Part shown: positions 8,152 through 17,303 of the stretch, in pieces
How the letters are laid out: every line of letters starts with the position of its first letter
How positions within the stretch are numbered: the stretch's first letter is position 1
Program-made: the position numbers and the translations under genes
Assembly (NCBI GenBank): GCA_017889545.1
Contig: JAGFZV010000002.1
Span: 62,001 to 126,000, forward strand
Origin: Bacillota bacterium
GTDB lineage: Bacteria > Bacillota > Negativicutes > CTSoil-072
Reading direction: 5' to 3'
Length of the DNA stretch: 64,000 bases
The notes under the pieces: generated by a model
What the model was told of the DNA's origin: nothing
Database searches by the model: none
What the model saw: the letters and a program-made list of their open reading frames with translations, nothing else

Positions 8152-9093
8152 GTGGAAGAAACAAAAATCGTTTGGCCTGCTGAGGTGGAAATTGTAGAAG
8201 TTGGGCCGCGGGACGGTTTGCAAAACCTGCCCGATTATGTGCCGGCGGAAACAAAAATCGAACTGATCAAACGTCTGGCAGGTGCTGGGACAAAAATCAT
8301 GGAGGTAACTTCGTTTGTTCATCCGAAGGCAGTGCCCCAGATGGCGGATGCGGTAAAAGTGGCTGAATTTGCTGTGCAAAATGCCGATCAGTTAGGCTTT
8401 AAGCCGTTGGCGCTGGTTCCCAACCTGAAGGGAGCTCAAACTGCCTATGCTACGGGATTGCGGGAAGTCAACTATGTCATATCGGTTAGCGCAGCGCATA
8501 ATAAGGCGAACATTAACCGGACGATTGAGGCTTCGCTGGAGGAACTGGAGAACATTATTGTGGCGCTGCCTGAGTTGAAAATTAATCTGAGCATGGCGAC
8601 TGCATTCGGTTGTCCTTTTACCGGTGAAGTCCCAACAGAGGACATCTTGCGATTGACGCAAAGCGCAATTGACAGAGGCGTCACAACAATTACCCTTGCG
8701 GACACGATTGGCGTAGCTAATCCGGTCCAGACGCTGGGCGTAATTCGCGCCGTACAGCAAGCCTATCCTGATATCTCCATTGGCATTCATATTCATGACA
8801 CCCATGGAGCAGGTCTTGCCAATACGCTTATGGCGATGTCACTAGGGATCACCCGCGTGGAAAGCGCCGTCGGCGGTTTGGGAGGTTGTCCGTTTGCACC
8901 CGGAGCAGCCGGCAATATGGCAACGGAAGATTTAAATAACGTATTGCTGCGGATGGGGATCCGAACGGGTATTGATCCGGTTCGTTATCAGGAAAGCGTT
9001 TCTTTCGTGCAAGAACATATTCAGGCATCCTTATTAAGCCATCTTTCACGTGCCCGGTCTTATCAGGAGTTTTCATTCTATACGAATTCGTAA
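8152..9093 (+). CDS. Hydroxymethylglutaryl-CoA lyase-like enzyme
   Basis: TIM-barrel, metal-dependent aldol lyase of the HMGL/DRE-TIM family (313 residues), which in its best known form splits HMG-CoA into acetyl-CoA and acetoacetate. All catalytic signatures are visible: VGPRDGLQN near residue 16 (Arg-Asp), HIHDTHG near residue 205 (metal His pair) and GLGGCPFAPGAAGN near residue 242 (active-site Cys loop). The start is GTG, with GAGGTGAG about 8 bases upstream. It is followed after 32 bases by an MFS carrier and then a CoA-transferase, so the physiological substrate is probably an imported branched hydroxy acid activated to its CoA ester; the exact acid is inferred, not shown. Expression is expected from the sigma54 promoter. 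Confidence 0.9.
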   Translation: MEETKIVWPAEVEIVEVGPRDGLQNLPDYVPAETKIELIKRLAGAGTKIMEVTSFVHPKAVPQMADAVKVAEFAVQNADQLGFKPLALVPNLKGAQTAYATGLREVNYVISVSAAHNKANINRTIEASLEELENIIVALPELKINLSMATAFGCPFTGEVPTEDILRLTQSAIDRGVTTITLADTIGVANPVQTLGVIRAVQQAYPDISIGIHIHDTHGAGLANTLMAMSLGITRVESAVGGLGGCPFAPGAAGNMATEDLNNVLLRMGIRTGIDPVRYQESVSFVQEHIQASLLSHLSRARSYQEFSFYTNS

Positions 9094-9125
9094 CAATCAG
9101 TCTATAATGTAAGGAGGATTTTATT

Positions 9126-10517
9126 ATGTCGAATGCGCTCAATTCCCTGCCGGAAGATACTGCAAAAGTGTCTGAGGAGAAGAAAAATATGAATTCAAGT
9201 AAAAGAACAAAATATCGTTGGGTTGTCATGGCTCTTTTGTTTATTCTCTATACGGTTGCCAATGCGGACCGGGCCAATATCGGTTTTGCACTGCCTTATT
9301 TAAGAAAAGAATTTGCCATGTCGAATACAGAAGCCGGAGCCATTATAAGTCTATTTTTTGTCGCGTATGCAGCCATGCAGATTCCCTCTGGGTTCTTGGT
9401 GAAAAAATTTGGCGTACGCAAAATGTTTACCATTGGAATGGTGTTCACTTCTCTGTTTACAGGGTTTATTGGAACCGCAACTTCGGCACTTCAGCTTAAG
9501 GTACTACGATTAGCGGTTGGAGCTGCGGAAGCGCCGGTTGCAATCGCTTGTACGGCAACAATTAATAACTGGTTTCCGCCGAAAGAAAAAGGAACTGCAT
9601 CGGGAATTTTTTTAGCAGGATCAAAACTGGGGCCATTGATTGTTCCACCGCTCTGTGCATGGATTATTATGACTTGGGGTTGGCGGGAAATTTTCTACGC
9701 GTTCATGATTCCGGGAATCATTTTGTCCGTGGTCTGGTTCTTTCTGGTAACCAATAAGCCCGCCGAAAGCCGGTTTGTTTCTACGGCGGAGGCTGAATAT
9801 ATTGCCGATAAAACAGCTGCAAAAGGACAAAAGACGGAAAAACCCAAACGGGAATACAAATTATGGTGGCTAGACCGGCTTGTTCGCGCGAAAAAAGTTG
9901 AGCCGTTGGCGAATTCGGGCCAAGTATTTAAATCATGGGATATTTTTGGGGCAGCCTTTGGTTATTTCTTTATGGTCGGCATTGTGAGCGTACTTATGTC
10001 CTGGCTGCCAACTTATCTTGTTACAGTAAAGCATTTTGCCATTATGAAGACGGCGTTTGTTGCCTCAGCGCCATTTGCCGGCACGGTGGCGGGCAATTTT
10101 GTTGGCGGTTGGTTTTCTGACAATATATTAAATAAGCGCCGTAAACCACTGATGCTGGTTACTGCATTTTCAACTACGATTATGATGTACTCATTAATTA
10201 ATGCGCCGGCTGATCCGGTTCTACTGGGCTTGCTGTTGTTTGCTACTGGATTTTTGCTTGCATTGGGCTATTCTGCTTTCATGGCGTATCCAATGGGGAG
10301 AACAACCAGCGAAACCTATCCAATTGCATTTTCGATTGTGAATACAGGGGGGCAGTTGGGTGGAGCGAGTGCACCATTGATTGTGGGAATGCTGTTGGAT
10401 AAATTTAGCTGGGATGCGGTATTTACGGCATTGGCAATAGGGTCGTTCTTGTGCCTGGCAGTGGTCTTGACTATCGTGGAACCGGTTGATGATCCTTTGC
10501 AACGGCCGAATTCTTAA
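9126..10517 (+). CDS. MFS transporter, anion:cation symporter (ACS) type
   Basis: Inner membrane secondary carrier of 463 residues with about 12 hydrophobic segments and a longer hydrophilic loop at about residues 215-260. The N-terminal part (RWVVMALLFILYTVANADRANIGFALP) and the loop with KKFGVRKMF are typical of the ACS branch that takes up organic acids such as hexuronates, glucarate or phthalate. AAGGAGG lies eight bases before the ATG at 9126; an in-frame ATG at 9189 would remove a polar leader of 21 residues and is less well placed. Its place between a CoA-ester lyase and a CoA-transferase suggests that it imports the acid these enzymes use. Confidence 0.88.
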   Translation: MSNALNSLPEDTAKVSEEKKNMNSSKRTKYRWVVMALLFILYTVANADRANIGFALPYLRKEFAMSNTEAGAIISLFFVAYAAMQIPSGFLVKKFGVRKMFTIGMVFTSLFTGFIGTATSALQLKVLRLAVGAAEAPVAIACTATINNWFPPKEKGTASGIFLAGSKLGPLIVPPLCAWIIMTWGWREIFYAFMIPGIILSVVWFFLVTNKPAESRFVSTAEAEYIADKTAAKGQKTEKPKREYKLWWLDRLVRAKKVEPLANSGQVFKSWDIFGAAFGYFFMVGIVSVLMSWLPTYLVTVKHFAIMKTAFVASAPFAGTVAGNFVGGWFSDNILNKRRKPLMLVTAFSTTIMMYSLINAPADPVLLGLLLFATGFLLALGYSAFMAYPMGRTTSETYPIAFSIVNTGGQLGGASAPLIVGMLLDKFSWDAVFTALAIGSFLCLAVVLTIVEPVDDPLQRPNS

Positions 10518-10597
10518 CAGTAAATTTTGTACTTAAGCTATAAATCGGCTATAAAAACATATATCACAGTAGATGGTAGTCATATTTGCAAATTAAA

Positions 10598-10637
10598 TTA
10601 CAGATAAGAGTGATGCACACGGCGCGATTATCTGTAA
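10598..10637 (+). promoter_or_regulatory. Inverted repeat in the MFS-CoA-transferase gap
   Basis: TTACAGATAA (10598-10607) and TTATCTGTAA (10628-10637) are perfect complements 20 bases apart, followed by ACTGCTTTTT. It could be a weak terminator or attenuator partly uncoupling the CoA-transferase from the upstream genes, or a looped operator. The rest of the 152-base gap shows nothing clear. Confidence 0.4.
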
Positions 10638-10669
10638 ACTGCTTTTTCGAATTTTAGGAGGAAAGAGAA

Positions 10670-11878
10670 ATGATGGGAAATACAGTTAATGCAGGAGCTA
10701 TGCAAGGAATCGTTGTACTGGATCTGACAAGAGTATTGGCAGGACCATATGGCACGATGATATTCGCAGACATGGGGGCGGATGTCATCAAAATTGAACA
10801 GCCGGTAACCGGGGACGATACCCGTTTGTTTGGGCCGTATCAAAATGGTGAGAGCGTATATTATATTACTAACAACCGCAATAAGAAAGGGATTACTTTA
10901 AATCTAAAATCGCCCAAAGGGAAAGAAGTATTTAAAGAAATGGTCAAAAAAGCGGATGTTGTCGTGGAAAATTATCGTCCGGGAACTATGGAAAAATTAG
11001 GTCTTGGTTATGATGTCTTAAAGGAGATCAATCCCAAAATTATCTACGGGTCCATTTCCGGTTTTGGCCATTACGGCCGCTATAAGGAACGGCCGGGCTA
11101 TGATATCATTGCGCAGGCCATGAGCGGATTAATGAGCACGACTGGTTGGCCAAGCACAGGTCCGACAAGGACGGGTACGGCTTTGGGCGACGTATTGGCG
11201 GGATTATGGATGGCCATTGGCGTGCTCGGAGCTTTGCAAGGCCGAAACGTGACCGGCGAAGGGCAAAAAGTAGATATCGCTTTAGTGGACTCTGCCGTAT
11301 CCGCCATGGGCAATATCAATATGATTTATTTGGCAGAAAGCCGTCTGCCTGAACGGATTGGCAACCGTTATGAGGCTGCTTACCCCTATGATTCTTTTGA
11401 CTGCAGCGACATTGCCTGTGTTATTGGTGCAGGAAATAACAAACTTTGGAAAACTCTGTGTGGTCTTATGGGGAGAGAAGATTTAGCGGAAATGGATAAA
11501 TACCGCAACTCTCCGGACCGTACGAAACATTATCAAGAATTAAAACCAATCGTTGAACAATGGACAAAGACCAAAACAGCCGCTGACGTTGTTGAAACTT
11601 GTTTGGCAGCGGGTGTTCCGGCAGCGCCAATCTATGATGTTTCGCAGGTGAGCTCTGATCCGCATATCGCCAAGGACCGGGAGATGTTCATCGAACAGGA
11701 TCATCCGAAGGCCGGAAAAGTCATTGTAACCGGTTCGCCTTTAAAACTGTCAGGCACACCGGTAACGATGAGAACGGTAGCTCCGTCCTTGGGACAGGAT
11801 AATGTCGAAGTCTTTACCAGTTTGTTAGGGATGAGTGAGCAACAGATTTCAGAACTCAAAGATGCCGGCGTAATTTAA
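10670..11878 (+). CDS. CaiB/BaiF-family (class III) CoA-transferase
   Basis: Cytosolic CoA-transferase of 402 residues that moves CoA between carboxylic acids. The N-terminal GIVVLDLTRVLAGPYGTMIFAD and ADVVVENYRPGTMEKLGLGYD segments are family hallmarks. The catalytic Asp is in VDIALVDSAVSAMGN, about residue 208. AGGAGG precedes the tandem ATGATG start. Placed last in the sigma54-controlled cluster, it would activate the imported acid to the CoA ester cleaved by the HMGL-like enzyme. The cluster lacks hydratase and dehydrogenase genes, which supports a short two-enzyme route. The sequence does not identify the donor CoA ester. Confidence 0.9.
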   Translation: MMGNTVNAGAMQGIVVLDLTRVLAGPYGTMIFADMGADVIKIEQPVTGDDTRLFGPYQNGESVYYITNNRNKKGITLNLKSPKGKEVFKEMVKKADVVVENYRPGTMEKLGLGYDVLKEINPKIIYGSISGFGHYGRYKERPGYDIIAQAMSGLMSTTGWPSTGPTRTGTALGDVLAGLWMAIGVLGALQGRNVTGEGQKVDIALVDSAVSAMGNINMIYLAESRLPERIGNRYEAAYPYDSFDCSDIACVIGAGNNKLWKTLCGLMGREDLAEMDKYRNSPDRTKHYQELKPIVEQWTKTKTAADVVETCLAAGVPAAPIYDVSQVSSDPHIAKDREMFIEQDHPKAGKVIVTGSPLKLSGTPVTMRTVAPSLGQDNVEVFTSLLGMSEQQISELKDAGVI

Positions 11879-11893
11879 CGAGTGATTCATTGG

Positions 11894-11942
11894 GCAAACA
11901 AGCCTCCTGTCATAGGAAAACTATGATAGGAGGCTTGTTTGC
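11894..11942 (+). terminator. Long hairpin after the CoA-transferase gene, probable terminator
   Basis: Arms at 11894-11915 and 11921-11942 pair over 22 bp with a single mismatch and a five-base loop. The right arm contains TTGTTTG in place of a clean U-tract. It lies 15 bases after the stop codon and marks the end of the operon in both directions. Confidence 0.7.
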
Positions 11943-11971
11943 AAAGGAAAACAGTCTGGATAAAGGATCGT

Positions 11972-11991
11972 CGATTATGAGATCATAATCG
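11972..11991. promoter_or_regulatory. Perfect 20-bp DNA dyad upstream of the GGDEF/EAL gene
   Basis: CGATTATGA-GA-TCATAATCG is a perfect 9-bp inverted repeat with a two-base centre. The loop is too short for an RNA hairpin, so a protein operator is more likely. It sits 100 bases upstream of the GGDEF/EAL gene at 12092 and nothing else explains it. Confidence 0.45.
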
Positions 11992-12091
11992 GCGGATACG
12001 CAGATTTAAGAAGGGAATACCACATGTAAGAGCGAAAGTATTATCCGAATAAAACGGTACAATTTTCGTTGGAACAATAAGGGAGAAAGCA

Positions 12092-14395
12092 ATGTTTTTT
12101 ACGGGTCTTCTGAATAATATTACGTTGATGCTGGCACTGTGTTTTTTTTATCGATTGATCGTGCGCCGCTGGAGTGTTGAAACCTTAACAGGAACGATCT
12201 TTACAGGCCTTGTTTTTGGTGGAGTGGCGATCATTGGTATGCTTTATCCGGTAGAATATTCGACAGGACTCATTTTTGACGGACGCACGATCCTGTTAAG
12301 CGTTCTCGGCTTATACGGAGGTCCAATGCCGACGGCCATTGCGGTTGCCATGACGGGCGTTCTCCGGATATGGCAAGGGGGAGTCGGCCTGTGGACGGGA
12401 CTTGCAACAATTGTTTCATCAGCTCTTATTGGTGTTCTTTACGGTCGTATGCGTGTGCGGCGTCCATGGATAATGGACTCAATTTATTTGTATCTTTTTG
12501 GTGTTGTGGTTCATGTGGTAATGCTTCTTTGTATGCTTTTATTACCTGATGATATGCAATGGCTGGTGTTGGGTGAGATTGCGGCGCCGATCCTGATCAT
12601 TTATCCGGGCGCGACGATGTTATACGGATTGCTGATGGTTCAATTGGAAGAAAAAGAAAAAGCAAGTATTGCTTTACGCGAAAATGAAGCGCAACTGAAG
12701 GCGATGTTTGATCATTCATTTTTATTTATCGCGCTGCTGGCGCCAGATGGCAGAGTACAGCACGTCAATAGGCCGGCATTGGTTTTTATTGGACGGCAAG
12801 AAGAGACTGTGATCGGGGTATTTTTTGGGGAAACACCTTGGTGGTCTGGCCGGAAAGCAGAACAAGACACCATTCATCGTGCGATACAAAGAGCGGCAAT
12901 GGGACAATCAACTCGTCAGGAAGTTAGCTGCATGACCAATCAGCAGGACGAACGTATCCTTGATCTGTTTATTAAACCGGTTTTTGATGCTCAAAATCGC
13001 GTGATTTTTGTTGTTGCGGAAGGCTGGGATATCAGTGACCGTAAGAAGTTGGAAAAACAGCTGCAGCAGAAAACAAGAGAAATACATGATACCGCCTATT
13101 ATGATGTATTGACTGGTCTGCCTAACCGCGCCCATCTGAATCAAAAATTGCAGAAGGTGATGGCCGAGGCTCGTCATGGCAAAGGTTCTGGGAGCATTCT
13201 GTTCATTGATTTGGATGATCTGAAAATGGTGAATGATGCGTTTGGCCATTCTGTTGGGGACCAAATGATTATTAAGGCTGGCCAAGATATCATAGCTGCA
13301 GCCGGAAATCAAGCTTTCGTATCAAGAATCAGCGGCGACGAATTTATTGTTATTTTGCTCGGAGAGAATGACCGCACTCGGGTTGCTCATATCGCAAACT
13401 GCATTATCGACGTAATATGTAAAGAACCTTTAAGCGGGGCGAATATCAATATTTCAGCCAGTGCCGGGGTGGCTATTTATCCTGATGATGGAGATACTGA
13501 CGAAGATATCTTAAAGCATGCGGATAATGCATTGTATGTTGCAAAGCGGTCAGGGAAAAATTGTTCATTCTTTTATGAAAAAAGCATGCAAATGCAAGCT
13601 TATGAAAAAATGATGTTGATCAATAGCCTGAGAAACGCGCTGAATCGTAGAGAACTTGTACTGCATTATCAACCGCAGGTAACCGCTGCTGGCAGGATCG
13701 TTGTCGGATTTGAGGCATTGCTGCGCTGGAACAGCCCGGAGCACGGGTCTGTATTGCCCAGTTTGTTTATTCCGCTGGCGGAAGAAAGTGGTCTTATCCG
13801 GCCAATTGGGCAATGGGTATTCCGGGAAGCCTGTGTGTTTGCGCGTCGCTTATCTGATATGGGCAGGGGAGATATTCGCATTGCGGTTAACGTATCGCCA
13901 CGGCAACTGGCAGATCCTGATTTTATCAATATTGTCAGGACTATTTTGGCGGATGTGGATATTAAACCGTGCCAACTCGAACTCGAAATTACAGAAAGTG
14001 TTCTCCTTGTGTCCATTGATGATACAATACAGAAATTGAATGAACTGCAGTCCATGGGGCTGCGTCTTTCGTTGGATGATTTTGGGACAGGTTATTCCTC
14101 GTTGACCTATCTGCAGCGTCTTCCGGTGAATACCATGAAAATCGATAAGACGTTTATTGATATGATTATGGCAGATGAAGTTCAACCGGCAATTATTGCC
14201 TCTATTATTGATATGGCACATGTTTTGAAAATGAGCGTGGTAGCGGAAGGTGTGGAAAAGGAAAGACAATACAATTATCTGGTTCAAAATCAGTGTGATG
14301 TGATTCAAGGGTACTTTATCGGCCGGCCGGTTTCAGGGGAAGAGGCGATCCAATTCCTGATTAACATGGACCAGGAAGAACGGGCAGCTGGGTAG
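12092..14395 (+). CDS. Membrane PAS-GGDEF-EAL protein with LytS-like 5TM sensor
   Basis: Cyclic-di-GMP turnover protein of 767 residues. The N-terminal ~190 residues are a multi-helix membrane module with the 5TM-5TMR_LYT pattern, including YGGPMPTAIAVAMTG and RIWQGGVGLWTG. A PAS domain follows at about 205-325, then GGDEF at about 345-495 and EAL at about 520-760. The cyclase signature reads SGDEF in place of GGDEF, a variant found in some active enzymes. The phosphodiesterase part keeps FEALLRW, EITES, DDFGTGYSS and KIDKTF, so it looks catalytically complete. The start has GGGAGAAAGC just upstream. A dyad at 11972-11991 may be its operator. Net activity cannot be decided from sequence. Confidence 0.92.
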   Translation: MFFTGLLNNITLMLALCFFYRLIVRRWSVETLTGTIFTGLVFGGVAIIGMLYPVEYSTGLIFDGRTILLSVLGLYGGPMPTAIAVAMTGVLRIWQGGVGLWTGLATIVSSALIGVLYGRMRVRRPWIMDSIYLYLFGVVVHVVMLLCMLLLPDDMQWLVLGEIAAPILIIYPGATMLYGLLMVQLEEKEKASIALRENEAQLKAMFDHSFLFIALLAPDGRVQHVNRPALVFIGRQEETVIGVFFGETPWWSGRKAEQDTIHRAIQRAAMGQSTRQEVSCMTNQQDERILDLFIKPVFDAQNRVIFVVAEGWDISDRKKLEKQLQQKTREIHDTAYYDVLTGLPNRAHLNQKLQKVMAEARHGKGSGSILFIDLDDLKMVNDAFGHSVGDQMIIKAGQDIIAAAGNQAFVSRISGDEFIVILLGENDRTRVAHIANCIIDVICKEPLSGANINISASAGVAIYPDDGDTDEDILKHADNALYVAKRSGKNCSFFYEKSMQMQAYEKMMLINSLRNALNRRELVLHYQPQVTAAGRIVVGFEALLRWNSPEHGSVLPSLFIPLAEESGLIRPIGQWVFREACVFARRLSDMGRGDIRIAVNVSPRQLADPDFINIVRTILADVDIKPCQLELEITESVLLVSIDDTIQKLNELQSMGLRLSLDDFGTGYSSLTYLQRLPVNTMKIDKTFIDMIMADEVQPAIIASIIDMAHVLKMSVVAEGVEKERQYNYLVQNQCDVIQGYFIGRPVSGEEAIQFLINMDQEERAAG

Positions 14396-14431
14396 CAAAC
14401 TATTTAATATCGATAATATTTATTATGAATA

Positions 14432-14461
14432 TTGACAAAATTTATATAGATATGCTATTAT
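14432..14461 (+). promoter_or_regulatory. Sigma70-type promoter of the SAM-riboswitch operon
   Basis: Perfect TTGACA (14432-14437) and TATTAT (14456-14461) with 18 bases between, ending 20 bases before the SAM-I aptamer. Confidence 0.7.
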
Positions 14462-14481
14462 CATTCTAAATTGAATAGAAA

Positions 14482-14581
14482 CTCTTATCCAGAGTGGTCG
14501 AGGGACTGGCCCGATGACACCCGGCAACCGGCTTAACAGCGAGGTGCTAAATCCAGCAGGAAGAATCCTGGCAGATGAGAG
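14482..14581 (+). ncRNA. SAM-I (S-box) riboswitch
   Basis: The conserved S-box core is readable: CTCTTATCCAGAGTGGTCGA at the 5' side, GGACTGGCCCGATGACACC, CCGGCAACCGG, GGTGCTAAATCCAGCAGG and the closing GGCAGATGAGAG. The P1 helix forms between CTCTTATC and GATGAGAG. The expression platform is the terminator at 14602-14633. Bound S-adenosylmethionine is expected to turn off the cysK and O-acetylhomoserine sulfhydrylase genes downstream. Confidence 0.96.
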
Positions 14582-14601
14582 GAAGTGAGCACAAGTATGG
14601 C

Positions 14602-14633
14602 GCCCTCTTTCATTTGACGAAAGAGGGCTTTTT
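14602..14633 (+). terminator. Terminator of the SAM-I expression platform
   Basis: GCCCTCTTTC (14602-14611) pairs with GAAAGAGGGC (14619-14628), followed by TTTTT. It lies 20 bases after the aptamer and about 145 bases before cysK. The rest of that gap is AT-rich without a recognisable element. Confidence 0.9.
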
Positions 14634-14779
14634 GTATTTCCATGTTGAAAAAACAAGCATTTTGATGCATCTAAAGGAAAAAAACAATGCTGCGCAGTAT
14701 AATTGATTCGGGATGAGTAACCAAAAAATAAGATCGACAATGCAGGGCGTCAAATAATCGTTTGCAGGAGGTTTTTATC

Positions 14780-15715
14780 ATGACGAAAATAGCTGGAAAT
14801 TTAACGGAATTGATTGGCAATACACCCTTGCTGGAATTAGGCAATTATAGCCGCAACCGGAAATTGGGAACCAATCTAATTGTCAAACTGGAATACTTCA
14901 ATCCGCTGGGCAGCGTAAAAGACCGGGTCGGATATGCCATGATCAAAGCTGCCGAAGAGAAAGGACTTGTAGATAAAGAAACGCTGATTATTGAACCGAC
15001 CAGCGGAAATACCGGCGTAGGCCTGGCATTCGTATCCGCTGCCCGGGGCTATAAACTGATTTTGACGATGCCGGACACGATGAGCATGGAGCGGCGCAAT
15101 TTATTGAAAGCGTTGGGAGCTCAATTGGTGCTTACCCCAGGGGCAGAAGGCATGAAAGGGGCTATAGCCAAAGCGGAGGAACTGGCTGCGCAGGCGCCCA
15201 AAGCGTTTATTCCACAGCAATTTAAAAACCCGGCGAATCCGGCTATTCACCGCCAAACGACCGCGCCGGAAATTTGGCGGGATACGGACGGGAAAATCGA
15301 CATATTTGTATCTGCTGTAGGTACCGGCGGAACCATTACCGGCGTTGCCCAATTTCTCAAAGAAAAGAACCCGGCAGTGCATATTGTTGCCGTGGAACCG
15401 TTTGATTCACCGGTCTTATCGGGCGGCAAGCCTGGTCCGCACAAGATCCAGGGAATTGGCGCAGGTTTTGTGCCGGATGTGTTGGATGTCAGTTTAATTG
15501 ATGAAATCATACCGGTTCATAATGAAGATGCTTATTCCGTTTCGCGGGCCTTGTCGAAAGAAGAAGGATTGCTGGTGGGCATATCCAGCGGAGCAGCTTT
15601 GTTTGCAGCCACTCAACTGGCAAAACGGCCGGAAAACAAAGGGAAAGTCATCGTGACTTTGCTGCCTGATACGGGAGAACGTTATTTATCAACCGATCTT
15701 TTTCAAATGGATTAA
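14780..15715 (+). CDS. cysK: Cysteine synthase (O-acetylserine sulfhydrylase)
   Basis: PLP enzyme of 311 residues making cysteine from O-acetylserine and sulfide. The PLP-binding Lys is in [11 protein letters not shown] (residue 47), the substrate loop in TSGNTGVGL and the phosphate-binding loop in GTGGTITGV. The ATG at 14780 has AGGAGG 9 bases upstream; the open frame begins earlier at a TTG that contains this site and is not the start. It is the first gene behind a SAM-I riboswitch and is followed 46 bases later by an O-acetylhomoserine sulfhydrylase, so it is regulated as part of methionine supply. A cystathionine beta-synthase-like relative is possible but the length and motifs fit CysK. 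Confidence 0.92.
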   Translation: MTKIAGNLTELIGNTPLLELGNYSRNRKLGTNLIVKLEYFNPLGSVKDRVGYAMIKAAEEKGLVDKETLIIEPTSGNTGVGLAFVSAARGYKLILTMPDTMSMERRNLLKALGAQLVLTPGAEGMKGAIAKAEELAAQAPKAFIPQQFKNPANPAIHRQTTAPEIWRDTDGKIDIFVSAVGTGGTITGVAQFLKEKNPAVHIVAVEPFDSPVLSGGKPGPHKIQGIGAGFVPDVLDVSLIDEIIPVHNEDAYSVSRALSKEEGLLVGISSGAALFAATQLAKRPENKGKVIVTLLPDTGERYLSTDLFQMD

Positions 15716-15758
15716 AAATCTTCGGTTAAATCACGAGTATCATAGAAGGGGGAAGTGA

Positions 15759-17051
<1,293 letters not shown>

Positions 17052-17059
17052 AAATTTCT

Positions 17060-17087
17060 TTAACATTTGCCTGAATTGTGATAGAAT
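17060..17087 (+). promoter_or_regulatory. Candidate promoter of the TPP-riboswitch/thiC transcript
   Basis: TTAACA (17060-17065) and TAGAAT (17082-17087) with a 16-base spacer, about 20 bases before the TPP aptamer. Confidence 0.5.
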
Positions 17088-17105
17088 GCAATTGTTAATT
17101 GAATA

Positions 17106-17190
17106 CTAGGCTGGGGGTGCAAATATGCTGAGAGGATTTTTATCCAACCCTTGAACCTGATGTGGTTAATACCACCGTAGGGAAGCTCGC
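17106..17190 (+). ncRNA. TPP (THI-box) riboswitch
   Basis: The conserved TPP core is present: GGGGGTGC near 17113, ATGCTGAGAGG near 17125 and the second half CCCTTGAACCTGATGTGG with ACCACCGTAGGGAAGCT near 17148-17186. It controls thiC through the terminator at 17204-17238. Confidence 0.96.
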
Positions 17191-17203
17191 TGATGATTAG
17201 GAA

Positions 17204-17238
17204 AGGCTTGCCCGCAGTTGGGCAGGCCTCTTTTGTTT
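17204..17238 (+). terminator. Terminator of the TPP expression platform
   Basis: AGGCTTGCCC (17204-17213) pairs with GGGCAGGCCT (17220-17229, one G-U pair), followed by CTTTTGTTT. Confidence 0.88.
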
Positions 17239-17303
17239 GAAACAAGAATTTACTTGCGGCGTTCTCAAATAGGGAGAACGGAAACGAAAGGATGGAGAAT
17301 ACC

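Noticed and set aside
10570-10595. Second sigma54 promoter before the CoA-transferase
   Set aside because: A GG and a GC are present, but 11 bases apart where 10 are required, and the flanking consensus is poor.
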